Positions 43,979-52,532 of a stretch of DNA of 64,000 bases are shown here, one piece after another. The position numbers and the translations under genes are program-made. This stretch comes from Candidatus Obscuribacterales bacterium. Lineage in GTDB: Bacteria > Cyanobacteriota > Vampirovibrionia > Obscuribacterales > Obscuribacteraceae. The notes under the pieces are model-generated. The model saw only the letters and a list, made by a program, of their open reading frames with translations. It had not been told where the DNA came from and did no database searches. Location of the stretch: positions 124,001 to 188,000 of the forward strand of contig JAGVKG010000029.1 in NCBI GenBank assembly GCA_020050685.1, given 5' to 3'. Positions within the stretch are counted from its first letter, which is position 1, and every line of letters begins with the position of its first letter.

Positions 43979-44776
43979 TTATTTCTCGTTTGCCGTAATC
44001 TTATCCAAATACTTACGCATTTTAGGATTTGATTCATGTTCTTTCATGCAGATTTTCTTGACCGCTTCATGCTGACGACAATTTGACTTTAGTGACCACA
44101 TAGCAGCTTCGCCAATTAGACGTTGTTCCATGGTGGCGTTTGGTAAGTCTGTCAGCGGCAGTGCGTCCATGATTCTCAAAACATATTGAGAATCGCCGGA
44201 GGCAGAAAAGCATGCCCACAATTCGTCAAGAACCAGTGGATTGAGCGGTTGTTCGACATAAGGAACTGTCTGTTTGCTCAAAAGATCATTGCACAACTTT
44301 CGATCTTGGCTTGGTCCTGTTGAGGCAATCTCCTGCAAGACTTTCTGGCAAGCCTGATTGTCTGCATACCAGAGGCTAATCCAAATCAAATTACGATGCG
44401 CTGGCTTCAGACCCAACCACTCATTTTTCCATTTAGCCAAACTCTCGGAATTAGCTTGAAAAATTACGCTCAAAAAGGCCGTCATGATTGGTTGAATTGC
44501 TTTGTCATTCACGCCACCGGAATTAGCCGAGCTGTAGAAACTAGAAAGCAGCTTGTCCGGTTGAGGATGCTTATAGTAATCCGTCATCAATTGATTCAGT
44601 TCGTTTTTTGCCTTAGTTGCATCGATTGGCGCAGGCACGCTGACAGCAGTTCCAATTGCCGGATCGGAATTACTGCTAGCCGCTTGAACGTCTTCAGCAA
44701 AAGACGACTGGACAAAGGTAGAGGTAAAAAGTACTGGTGCGAAAGCAAGTAACCAGCCTGACAATTTCATTTCCAT
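43979..44776 (-). CDS. Secreted helical protein of unknown function
   Basis: A 265-residue protein with a signal peptide (LSGWLLAFAPVLFTSTFVQSSFA). The mature part is helix-rich, with WKNEWLGLKPAHRNLIWISLWYAD and paired short helices resembling an armadillo/HEAT-like or TPR-like stack, and several cysteines. I do not recognise the family. It may start at the first ATG or at the third codon. Related-looking proteins of this style (secreted, alpha-solenoid) appear elsewhere in the window. Confidence 0.65.
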   Translation of the reverse strand: MEMKLSGWLLAFAPVLFTSTFVQSSFAEDVQAASSNSDPAIGTAVSVPAPIDATKAKNELNQLMTDYYKHPQPDKLLSSFYSSANSGGVNDKAIQPIMTAFLSVIFQANSESLAKWKNEWLGLKPAHRNLIWISLWYADNQACQKVLQEIASTGPSQDRKLCNDLLSKQTVPYVEQPLNPLVLDELWACFSASGDSQYVLRIMDALPLTDLPNATMEQRLIGEAAMWSLKSNCRQHEAVKKICMKEHESNPKMRKYLDKITANEK

Positions 44777-44952
44777 TTTGAATAATTTGACTCGATAAAG
44801 TTGATTTGTGCCCCCATAAGCATATACCAGAGCACCAATTGCAAACGAAAAGATTTACAAAATATGAAATCTCGCAGAATCACAATATATACGTAGAGCA
44901 AAGTAAATAGATATACAATCGTCGCTGAACATTAAATCGAGAGGGCCATATC

Positions 44953-44988
44953 ATGCACCACATATGGCATCATTTTGCTTGCACATAA
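44953..44988 (+). CDS. Possible His-rich 11-residue leader peptide
   Basis: ATG at 44953, 8 bases after GAGAGGG, encodes MHHIWHHFACT and stops at TAA 44986-44988. Four of 11 residues are His. The start lies in the loop of an inverted repeat GCCATAT/ATATGGC (44945-44951 with 44962-44968). A perfect AAGGAGG follows at 45000, 22 bases before the next gene start. This could be a regulatory upstream reading frame or chance. Confidence 0.3.
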   Translation: MHHIWHHFACT

Positions 44989-45028
44989 CACTTGATAATA
45001 AGGAGGAACAGAAAGGAATTGCACAAAG

Positions 45029-45661
45029 ATGGATGCAAAGGAAACAATCGCTAGAGAAGTTAGCGAACAACTAGTTAAAGTCGAATCGACACCAATTGTA
45101 AAAGAATCGGACCTTACAACAGAGATCATTTACCAACAACTATCTCTGTCCCGATCACTAGAAATGAGAGCAGGCTTATATCAGACCTTGCTCACCTACA
45201 TCAAACAAATTAGCCCGTCAGAGATAAATCTCGAAGTTTCAAAATCATTCAAATCGGAACTAGCCTCTGTGCTAGAAGGATTTGTGCGGGTTTTGCGCGG
45301 AGACAATGCCCAAGCCATCAAAGACGCGCAAGCACTTGAGCTGGAAGAATTGCGGAAAACTTTGGCAGATGCAAAAGACAAGATCATCGTCCTTCTTACA
45401 GAGCAAGGAAAAGATCGCGCAAAAATTGCCAGAATGGAAACGGAACTGAAGTTCTTACCGGACTTGCAATCGCAAGCCGATCGCGCCTTGGCTCTCGTGA
45501 ACGGAGCCGGCAACTTGCAGGAAGAATTGATTCGCTTGCGTGTAGAGCTGAACAACGCGCATCTTTCACGTGTTCGCTCCAAACTGCACAGAGATCACGG
45601 ACAACGCAACTGGTGGTCACGAGTCCGGGCTCACCTGCGCGTGATTGCTTCCGATAGATAA
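45029..45661 (+). CDS. Coiled-coil protein of unknown function
   Basis: A 210-residue soluble protein. The first part (about 1-85) is helical with SLSRSLEMRAGLYQTLLTYIKQI. Residues about 95-185 form a likely coiled coil rich in Leu, Glu, Lys and Ala (ALELEELRKTLADAKDKIIV, KIARMETELKFLPDLQSQAD, NLQEELIRLRVELNNA). The C-terminus is strongly basic (SRVRSKLHRDHGQRNWWSRVR), which could bind nucleic acid or membrane. No signal peptide or known domain. A GAAAGG run lies 12 bases before the ATG; the strong AAGGAGG is further upstream. Confidence 0.7.
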   Translation: MDAKETIAREVSEQLVKVESTPIVKESDLTTEIIYQQLSLSRSLEMRAGLYQTLLTYIKQISPSEINLEVSKSFKSELASVLEGFVRVLRGDNAQAIKDAQALELEELRKTLADAKDKIIVLLTEQGKDRAKIARMETELKFLPDLQSQADRALALVNGAGNLQEELIRLRVELNNAHLSRVRSKLHRDHGQRNWWSRVRAHLRVIASDR

Positions 45662-45662
45662 C

Positions 45663-46712
45663 TTATTTGCGACCTTGTTTCAATTCCCATTGACGCAAAG
45701 CTTTGACACCCTTTTCAAAGCCGGCTTCGTCGGTGTAAAAATTATGTTTGCCATCATTGCGATTGGGATCGCGAACATAATATAAGTAGTTGGTTTCTGC
45801 CGGTGTTAAGGCTGCAGCCAAACTAGCATAGCCGGGCGAACAAACCGGACCTGGCGGCAAACCTTTGTACTTGCGTGTGTTATAGGGTGAATCTATATCT
45901 AAATCGCTTTGGTAAACACGCCCATCATTGCGCCATTTGGATGCCAACTGTGATGCATAGACAACAGTCGAGTCCATACCAAGCGGCATATCCTTTCTTA
46001 TTCGATTGAAAATCACAGATGCAATTACCTTACGTTCTTCTTTCAATTTTGCTTCAGTTTCAATAATTGAACCAATCGTGACAATGTCGTGAATGGACAA
46101 ACCACTGCCTTCTGCTTTGCTAGCCAACTTTTCTTGCCAGACGTTTTTGAATTGCTTGACCATCTGGTCAATTAGATCCTTTGGTTTATCTTTCAAATAA
46201 ACCAAATAAGTTTCCGGAAATAGATAACCTTCCAGATTGGTAGCGGCTGGATCGAGATCAGCAATCAGCTTTTTATTATCCATAAGCTTGAGCGCCTGAC
46301 GGACATCACTGATGTGCAAACTTCGCATCGCCATCATTGCCTGAGCAATATCAAATCGATTCCATCCTTCAATGACAGTAAGTTTGTTGGCGCTCAGCCC
46401 ACCTGATTTAAGTTGCTCAAGAACTTCCACAGATGAAATTGGTGTGGGAAATTTATAATCGCCTGCCTTGATCAGAGGCCCCTGATCCGTCAACTTGATA
46501 TATGCCAACAAAACCTGTGGCTGGTTGACAATACCTTTACTAGCCAAGTCTTCGACAATTTGATTTGGCGTGGAACCTGGCGCAATGGCAATGTATCGCT
46601 CAGCATAACCATGATTTATCTTTGCCTGCAGCGAGAGCTCAAACCAGTTGACGAGCCCGAAGCCAGCCAAACAAATGATTGCAATAGTGGCAAGAAATCG
46701 AATCAAAGACAT
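45663..46712 (-). CDS. mltG: Endolytic murein transglycosylase MltG
   Basis: About 349 residues. A single N-terminal membrane helix (about 4-22) is followed by a LysM-like segment (IAPGSTPNQIVEDLASKGI) and the YceG/MltG catalytic domain: FPETYLVYL, IVTIGSIIETEAK with the catalytic Glu at 218, SVIFNRIRKDMPLGMDSTVVYA, SPYNTRKYKGLPPGPVCSPG and YLYYVRD...HNFYTDE. The enzyme cuts nascent glycan strands to end peptidoglycan synthesis. I took the ATG at 46712 with GGGAG only 2 bases away; a GTG at 46736 is the alternative, so the start is uncertain. Convergent with the coiled-coil gene, 1 base apart. Confidence 0.93.
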   Translation of the reverse strand: MSLIRFLATIAIICLAGFGLVNWFELSLQAKINHGYAERYIAIAPGSTPNQIVEDLASKGIVNQPQVLLAYIKLTDQGPLIKAGDYKFPTPISSVEVLEQLKSGGLSANKLTVIEGWNRFDIAQAMMAMRSLHISDVRQALKLMDNKKLIADLDPAATNLEGYLFPETYLVYLKDKPKDLIDQMVKQFKNVWQEKLASKAEGSGLSIHDIVTIGSIIETEAKLKEERKVIASVIFNRIRKDMPLGMDSTVVYASQLASKWRNDGRVYQSDLDIDSPYNTRKYKGLPPGPVCSPGYASLAAALTPAETNYLYYVRDPNRNDGKHNFYTDEAGFEKGVKALRQWELKQGRK

Positions 46713-46764
46713 AGCTCCCAATCTGTTTTCAAGCACTACAAGAATGCTTTTCCCAGAGCTAGAT

Positions 46765-46841
46765 ATATAAGAGGTCCGGTAAACAATCTATAGTATCACC
46801 GGCCCTTAATGTAGTTGCAATCGTACCTTGGCCTCTTATAT
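46765..46841. promoter_or_regulatory. Mirrored promoter elements between mltG and the channel gene
   Basis: ATATAAGAGG at 46765-46774 and its exact complement CCTCTTATAT at 46832-46841 face each other across 57 bases in the divergent intergenic region. Each carries a -10-like TATAT(A/T) in the direction of its gene. For the plus strand, TTGCAA at 46815 lies 16 bases before TATATT at 46837. No matching -35 is clear on the minus side. Confidence 0.4.
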
Positions 46842-46873
46842 TATTGCTAAGCTGAAACCAAGGGGCAGAAGCA

Positions 46874-47614
46874 TTGTTGAACCTATCTAGACCTCTTAAG
46901 ATAATGCATCAATTGCTGATGCCAAGAAATTATTTTGGCATGCTGATTAGTTTGGTATTGCTTATTTTGACGGCACCATTTGAACTTTCCTCTTCAGCCG
47001 GTCGAGTTTTGCTCTCGATAATTGTTGGCTGCATTTTGTTGAGTTGTAGTTTGGCGGTTAGTCCTGGTAAGCACTATTCCTGGACAGCTTTATTTCTGGC
47101 TTGTCTGACCACATTACTTTGGGCGGGCACTTCATTTTTTGATGTCTTCCCATTTAATTCTGTTCCCTTCCGTGGTTTCACCTACGTTTGCGGCTTGTTT
47201 TTTCTGGTTGCCACGCTTTGCTTCATAGTCCGCGATGTCTTTTCCGGCAAAGTTACGCATAACCGCATTTGTGGTGCGGTTTGTGCTTATCTGCTAGCCG
47301 GATTTTCCTTTGCCATTCTCTACACAATGATCTACTTCGTCGACCACTCCTCATTCTTACACTCAGATCAAGCAATTGATTGGTCGCTGCTCAGCAAAGA
47401 AGATCGCTTTTCCTTATTCTCTTATTATAGTTTCTGCACAATGAGCACGCTTGGCCTTGGCGATATTATTCCTGGATCTAAAATCACCCGCGCGCTTTCT
47501 TGGATGCAGGCAGTTCTTGGACAAATGTATTTGACAATATTGGTGGCACGACTGGTCGGTCTACAGATTTCCCAAAGCGAGCATAAAAGGCATGAACATC
47601 AGCATGAGGCATAA
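46874..47614 (+). CDS. Two-TM-type potassium channel-like membrane protein
   Basis: A 246-residue protein with about six hydrophobic segments; the last two flank a pore loop SFCTMSTLGLGDIIPGS. The filter T192-LGLGD197 replaces the classical TVGYGD; GLG variants occur among K+ channels. FSYYSFCTMSTLG matches the Ion_trans_2 pore helix. The first four helices are not a clear voltage sensor. The TTG start has AAGGGG about 9 bases upstream. The next gene begins 23 bases inside its 3' end. K+ conductance is a family inference. Confidence 0.78.
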   Translation: MLNLSRPLKIMHQLLMPRNYFGMLISLVLLILTAPFELSSSAGRVLLSIIVGCILLSCSLAVSPGKHYSWTALFLACLTTLLWAGTSFFDVFPFNSVPFRGFTYVCGLFFLVATLCFIVRDVFSGKVTHNRICGAVCAYLLAGFSFAILYTMIYFVDHSSFLHSDQAIDWSLLSKEDRFSLFSYYSFCTMSTLGLGDIIPGSKITRALSWMQAVLGQMYLTILVARLVGLQISQSEHKRHEHQHEA

Positions 47615-48383
47615 CTTGTCGCCGAATACGGCTAGCGAATCTGGTATCCGAGCTAAATCGCTGGCAAAAATCTTGCTCGTGCTCTTATTCCTGACTCTCA
47701 TTACAACCAGCGAAGCAAACGCTCAGGCATTACTAGATACACCATTTTCCCAATGCACCAAGAGTGATTTTATCTCGCACTTTGATTTTGTTGAAGCTAA
47801 GACGGTGGAAGGACCAAAGGACACAACGCTGCACGTTTTTGTCAGCCGCGGCTGGGCAGCGGTACTCTCGCTCGGTGTGGACAAATCAGGCCGGATCGTT
47901 TACCTAAGGATGGTCTTGCCACGGACGTTTATTGACGATAAAGCTAACACTATTCGTGGTCGCGATCTAATTAAAAGCTTTGTGGTGGCATCAGTAACCA
48001 ATACGGCCGATCTACCTCCCATGCGTGACCTTGCCGATGAAGTGTTTTTCCGCGATCTCGATTTGCACCCAGTCGACGTTACAACAAAAACTTTTGCCGA
48101 CACCGGTAATCCCATACCACCATATTGCTACAAGCTTGGGCCTGGACCAATGGAAAAGGGCGACAGCATGTTGCCACTTTCTGCACCACCGCCAAAGCTA
48201 GCACCTAAACCCTCAGACCTCTATCAAGCCATAATGGGCAAGATCCCGGAGCTCGGTCAAATATATCAATATTGCCGATTGGGATTTTCAAACGATAAAG
48301 CTCCAGATGGCACAACAATACTATGGTGCGAAACCTGGGACGAAGCTTACTGGCAATTACACGACAAGCCAAAGCAAAAATAA
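47592..48383 (+). CDS. Secreted protein of unknown function
   Basis: 263 residues with a signal peptide (LAKILLVLLFLTLITTSEANA) after a polar N-terminal tail. The mature part has LHVFVSRGWAAVLSLGVDKSGRIVYLRMVL and a Pro-rich central linker. No family is recognised. It overlaps the channel gene by 23 bases, so translation may be coupled. The start could be 47592 or the ATG four codons later. It ends 6 bases from the convergent TolC-like gene. Confidence 0.65.
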   Translation: MNISMRHNLSPNTASESGIRAKSLAKILLVLLFLTLITTSEANAQALLDTPFSQCTKSDFISHFDFVEAKTVEGPKDTTLHVFVSRGWAAVLSLGVDKSGRIVYLRMVLPRTFIDDKANTIRGRDLIKSFVVASVTNTADLPPMRDLADEVFFRDLDLHPVDVTTKTFADTGNPIPPYCYKLGPGPMEKGDSMLPLSAPPPKLAPKPSDLYQAIMGKIPELGQIYQYCRLGFSNDKAPDGTTILWCETWDEAYWQLHDKPKQK

Positions 48384-48389
48384 ATAGCA

Positions 48390-50219
48390 CTATTGCTTGA
48401 GAGGAGCGTTCGCGGTAAGTGTTGGAGCAGAAATGCGTCCAATTGCGTGAAGAATGCGTGCTTGTGCCACGTTGTAATCGACAAGAGCTGTTGCCTTATC
48501 AATCAGAGCCGCTGTGTAATCGCGTTGGGCGTTAATCACGTCCAAGTACGTACCGACTCCATCTTTAAGACGCACAACCGCAACCCGTAACTGCTCGCGT
48601 GCGTAAATAACTGCATCAGTTGTTTCGTTGATCAAATTTTCAGCGGTTATGGATGAAAGGTAAGCTTCACGCACTTCTTCATAAGTACGCTCGAGGTTGC
48701 GATTGAAATCTAACGTGGCTTTGCGCGCCTCCGATTTAGCAGCTTGAACTTTTGCAGCTTCCGAAAGAGCCATGCCACCCAAGTTCCATTGCACATCCAT
48801 GCCAATTATGAATAAAGATCTCCCAGCCCATTCTTTACTGCCACTACTTGAGCTGGTGTTACCGATGGGTAGGCTGGAAGCACCAGAGACACCACCAACA
48901 CTGGCACCACTGGAAGATAATGATGTACCTTGCGATCCACTTGTGCTGATTATCTTAGACGCCGAGCCGACTATCGTTCCTGTCGCAGCGACTGACGGCA
49001 GAAGCGCCGATCGTTGAACTTTGATATTTTCCTTTGCCGCCAGTCTCAACTGATCATATCGTCTCAAGCTTGGTCGACTATCGATGGCAATACGTAGAAG
49101 GTCGGCAACGGTCAAATCCTGATCGATCAATCTATGCTTGACCATAACACGTTCAAGAATGGTCAAATCCTGATCTGTATCCAGATTTAGGGCAGTGGCT
49201 AAATTGACTGCAGTCTTTCTCCGCTCCACCTGTTGCTTAATCAGCTTTTGCCGATCGGCAGACAGTTGATACTTTGCTTGATATAAATCCAGTTGCGTGT
49301 TCACACCATTATCAAAGAGATCCTGGCTAACGACCACAAGACCGGAAGAGTATTCAACCATCTTTACGCGAATCTGCAACAAAATATCGTTTAGGACCAA
49401 TTTATAATAGAGTTTCGTCGCTTCCAAAAGCACATCATTAACAGATCCCTTGAGACCAAACTGCGAGGCCTTGTACTGGTGATTGGCCTCAAGTGCAGTG
49501 TGCAATATGCCACCACCTTTGTAAGCGTAGGCCGTGAATCCGTTGCCTGAGGTTATGTATGGGTTCTTAATTGGAATTGCAAATCCAGCCGGGCTAACAT
49601 ACTGGCCGTTCAATCCTTGAACAGTTAATTCGTTTGCCAGACTGGGCAGAAAATTCCCTAGCGTACTTATGTAGTTCCACTTTTTCGTCACAACATCGCT
49701 TTGGGCAACCTTCAGGTCCAAATTATTCCTCAACGCTGTTTCAATCGCACCACGCAAGGTGATAGCAGCCGATGTCGTAGCATCAAGCTGGTACGGTGAA
49801 AGATTTCTATTCAAAATAATCAAAGCCGAAAGCAATGGTGGTTTCACAACCACCTTCTCCGGATCAACAAATACGGCACCACCATATTTAGTTGATTCGC
49901 TGGTTATTTCGTCGATATTGGCTTTGGCTTTTAAATCGACCGGCGTTAAAGGCGAGACAAGCTGCGCTGGTGTTTCGGTTTGAAATCCCTTGGCTGGACT
50001 TAGATCAGGCTGGGGTGTTTGCGGCTTCCAGTTGGGATTCGGCGTTTGATTTTGATTTGTACTGCCGTTAGACTTGTCTTTCGGTTTGGTGCCTTGAGCA
50101 AGTTGACTCTGAGCAGCGAGGGCAAAAGCTTGCTGAGTACAAAACAACATGCAAGCACAAGAAACCAAAACCCGTTTCTGAGCCTGCTTCAACCCAAATG
50201 ATTCCAAGAGCGCTCGCAC
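48390..50219 (-). CDS. TolC-family outer-membrane efflux protein
   Basis: 609 residues starting with GTG, with AGGA 8 bases upstream. A signal peptide (VLVSCACMLFCTQQAFALA) precedes a Gln/Pro/Asn-rich linker (about 35-85) and two outer-membrane-efflux repeats (about 150-350 and 370-600). Typical pieces are AITLRGAIETALRNNLDLKVAQSDVV, YKLVLNDILLQIR, GVNTQLDLYQAKYQLSADRQ and TYLDVINAQRDYTAALIDKATALVDYNVAQARI. The TolC fold makes a beta-barrel with an alpha-helical periplasmic tunnel. It lies 2.3 kb from the RND genes on the opposite strand, so it is a candidate exit duct for that pump. Confidence 0.92.
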   Translation of the reverse strand: MRALLESFGLKQAQKRVLVSCACMLFCTQQAFALAAQSQLAQGTKPKDKSNGSTNQNQTPNPNWKPQTPQPDLSPAKGFQTETPAQLVSPLTPVDLKAKANIDEITSESTKYGGAVFVDPEKVVVKPPLLSALIILNRNLSPYQLDATTSAAITLRGAIETALRNNLDLKVAQSDVVTKKWNYISTLGNFLPSLANELTVQGLNGQYVSPAGFAIPIKNPYITSGNGFTAYAYKGGGILHTALEANHQYKASQFGLKGSVNDVLLEATKLYYKLVLNDILLQIRVKMVEYSSGLVVVSQDLFDNGVNTQLDLYQAKYQLSADRQKLIKQQVERRKTAVNLATALNLDTDQDLTILERVMVKHRLIDQDLTVADLLRIAIDSRPSLRRYDQLRLAAKENIKVQRSALLPSVAATGTIVGSASKIISTSGSQGTSLSSSGASVGGVSGASSLPIGNTSSSSGSKEWAGRSLFIIGMDVQWNLGGMALSEAAKVQAAKSEARKATLDFNRNLERTYEEVREAYLSSITAENLINETTDAVIYAREQLRVAVVRLKDGVGTYLDVINAQRDYTAALIDKATALVDYNVAQARILHAIGRISAPTLTANAPLKQ

Positions 50220-50412
50220 TTGTCGTTTCCTAAGTCTTTCAAGTCATAAGTATATCAAGTACTACGTCATCACTTGCATATTTCTATCGCGGTATATGCA
50301 AACGATAGCCAGCCACAATATGCAAGCAAAAATCCAAGCGGAAATAATCAGAGAGTGCATGAGCTTTCTTTTCTGCGAGAATATAGGGATGGTTATAAGA
50401 AGGTAGTAAATC

Positions 50413-51339
50413 ATGAAATTCAGGAACTCATGTTCCAGCTACATTGTTGCTATTATCACGGTAGTCGGTCTTGCCGCCATATCTGGCCCACAGGCATCGG
50501 CGCTAGTGGAAACATCGCGAACAAACAATCCGGGCGTAATTACAAACGAACAAATGATTCGCAATCAAGCCAAGGACTTTGAAAAGGCCTTCGCAGCTGG
50601 AGATGCTACTGTAATTTCGGCGATGTGGACAAGCGATGGCTCTCTTATAGACGAATCCGGCCAAAGGATGCAAGGCAGATCGCAGATTCAAAAATACTAC
50701 GAGCAATTTTTTACAACCTCAGGTCCCCAAAAAATTGCCGTGGAAATAAGATCGATAAATTTCCCCTCTGATAGCCTTGCCGTTGAAGAGGGCATGACCA
50801 AACTTGGCAACAAAAGTTTCAGCTACTATTCTGCCCTGCATTTAAAACAAAACGGCAAGTGGCAAATGGCGAATGTCGTCGAATTTCCTGGTTCAAATTC
50901 GCCAACCTATCCCTCGGGTAATCTCAAAGATCTCAGTTGGCTGGCAGGGAATTGGACTGCGACAAGAAAGGACTCCAACACAAAAGAACATTTCCAAGTA
51001 CGTCCGCTGGGCAAGGCTTTTCTCAGTTGTCGTTTTTTTTCGGACAAGGACGAGCTTGACTCTCTGGAAATTATTGGTATGAATCAAGCCGGACAAATTA
51101 TTTCCTGGACTTATAATGCTGATGGCGGCTATGCCATAGGCAGGTGGATTAATCGCGGTAACAACTGGAGTATTTTGTCTAAGTCTTACGAGGCCGGGGG
51201 CAAAATTGGCAGGGCACTTTATCTTCTAAATAAGGCAGGCGCAGACAAATTTTCCTGGAAGTCTCAGAGTCGTATGATCGATCAAATGAGGCTAGCTGAT
51301 AGTGCCGCAATCGAAGTGATTCGTGATCAGAGCAAATAA
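50413..51339 (+). CDS. Secreted SnoaL-like (SgcJ/EcaC-type) domain protein
   Basis: 308 residues. A signal peptide (SYIVAIITVVGLAAISGPQASA) is followed by a SnoaL/NTF2-like domain (about 45-155): QMIRNQAKDFEKAFAAGDAT, MWTSDGSLIDESGQRMQGRSQIQKYYEQFF and LHLKQNGKWQMANVVEFPG. A C-terminal lipocalin-like beta part (about 165-290) begins LSWLAGNWTATRKDSNT. NTF2-like domains bind small hydrophobic ligands; no catalytic set is visible. AAGG lies 9 bases before the ATG. The next gene starts 10 bases downstream. Confidence 0.8.
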   Translation: MKFRNSCSSYIVAIITVVGLAAISGPQASALVETSRTNNPGVITNEQMIRNQAKDFEKAFAAGDATVISAMWTSDGSLIDESGQRMQGRSQIQKYYEQFFTTSGPQKIAVEIRSINFPSDSLAVEEGMTKLGNKSFSYYSALHLKQNGKWQMANVVEFPGSNSPTYPSGNLKDLSWLAGNWTATRKDSNTKEHFQVRPLGKAFLSCRFFSDKDELDSLEIIGMNQAGQIISWTYNADGGYAIGRWINRGNNWSILSKSYEAGGKIGRALYLLNKAGADKFSWKSQSRMIDQMRLADSAAIEVIRDQSK

Positions 51340-51349
51340 CGGAGTCGTT

Positions 51350-52408
51350 ATGAAATTAGCATTCTTCTTTCTTGTTGTCTTAACACTGCTCATAGCCCAA
51401 GATGCGACCGCTCGTGGTGGTGGCGGAGGTTTTCACGGTGGCGGCGACTTTGGCGGCGGTAGATTCGACGACTTTGCTCGTGGAGACTTTGGCAGAGAAA
51501 CAGACAGGGCTCCAGACGATGATATCGATAAAGGCTATGATCCTGGCAGAGGAGATGCTGATGCGCAAAGAGATCAGGTCGAGCCAGCCCATGTCTGGAA
51601 TGCGCCACTTGCGTCCGATGGTGGCTTTGGCAAAATAGCAAGTCCTCCCGGTGCAGGAAATGCCGGCAAATATATTACTCCTGGACACAATACATATAAC
51701 ATCACTCACAATCAAATCAATAACACTGCCAACTTTGTCAGGCAAAACTTCAATTGGAACCACATGTTTACACCAAACTGGTGGCACAATCATCCATGGG
51801 CCTGGTGGAATCCACGCTGGAATGACCGTTGGGCCTGGGGTGTAACTGCATGGCCGGATTTAGCATCCTGGTGGGGTGTGGCAAGTAATGATTATCCGGG
51901 AGATTATGATTATGGCGACAATATCTATTATCAGGGTGACACAATCTATTACGGCTCTCAGCCCATAGAATCAGCAGATGCCTATTACCAACAAGCTCAG
52001 TTATTGGCGCAATCTGCAACTGATACCAACACTGCTTCTGCAAATTCGTCTGCATCTGCGAATTCACAGGCCGAACCCAATGAAATAGACTGGAAACCTA
52101 TGGGTGTCTTTTCCCTGGTCCAACAAAATCAGAAGGATACAACTACAGTTTTTCAATTAGCGGTCAACAAAACAGGACAAATCAAGGGCAACTGCTATAG
52201 TGTCTTGACAAATGAAGTTAAGCCGGTGACCGGAGCTGTTAACAAGAAAAATATGCGAGCTTGTTGGACAGTCGGCAGCAACAAAGATGTTGTATATGAC
52301 ACTGGTGTGAAGAATCTTTTGCAAAAGCAAGGTGCAATTTTGGTTCACTTGGATCAAAATCATACTGAACAGTGGCTGCTTGTTCGCCTGCAGGAAGGAT
52401 CATCATAA
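51350..52408 (+). CDS. Secreted Gly/Trp/Asn-rich surface protein
   Basis: About 352 residues from the ATG at 51350, preceded by GGAG; a start at 51323 would overlap the previous gene. A signal peptide (AFFFLVVLTLLIAQDATA) leads to a Gly/Asp/Arg-rich run (GGGGGFHGGGDFGGGRFDDF), then an unusual Trp/Asn/His-rich stretch (about 130-175: FNWNHMFTPNWWHNHPWAWW, RWNDRWAWG), a Tyr/Asp-rich stretch and a C-terminal domain of about 100 residues (EIDWKPMGVFSLVQQNQKDT...). The Trp-rich layout resembles proteins loosely annotated as surface or protocadherin-like in other bacteria. Function unknown. Confidence 0.75.
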   Translation: MKLAFFFLVVLTLLIAQDATARGGGGGFHGGGDFGGGRFDDFARGDFGRETDRAPDDDIDKGYDPGRGDADAQRDQVEPAHVWNAPLASDGGFGKIASPPGAGNAGKYITPGHNTYNITHNQINNTANFVRQNFNWNHMFTPNWWHNHPWAWWNPRWNDRWAWGVTAWPDLASWWGVASNDYPGDYDYGDNIYYQGDTIYYGSQPIESADAYYQQAQLLAQSATDTNTASANSSASANSQAEPNEIDWKPMGVFSLVQQNQKDTTTVFQLAVNKTGQIKGNCYSVLTNEVKPVTGAVNKKNMRACWTVGSNKDVVYDTGVKNLLQKQGAILVHLDQNHTEQWLLVRLQEGSS

Positions 52409-52532
52409 ATCAGACAAACTGCATTCCGGCCAACTACGTCCACCAACTCCATATGGAATACCGAGATCAGATCTGACACAATATAAGGAAGGCGAAACGC
52501 CTGTTTATGACTGCTCGTGAGAAGCGTCTGCC

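Noticed and set aside
52490-52503. AGGCG-AAA-CGCCT hairpin before the first RND gene considered as a terminator.
   Set aside because: Short stem and no T-run; it may be a leader hairpin but evidence is thin.
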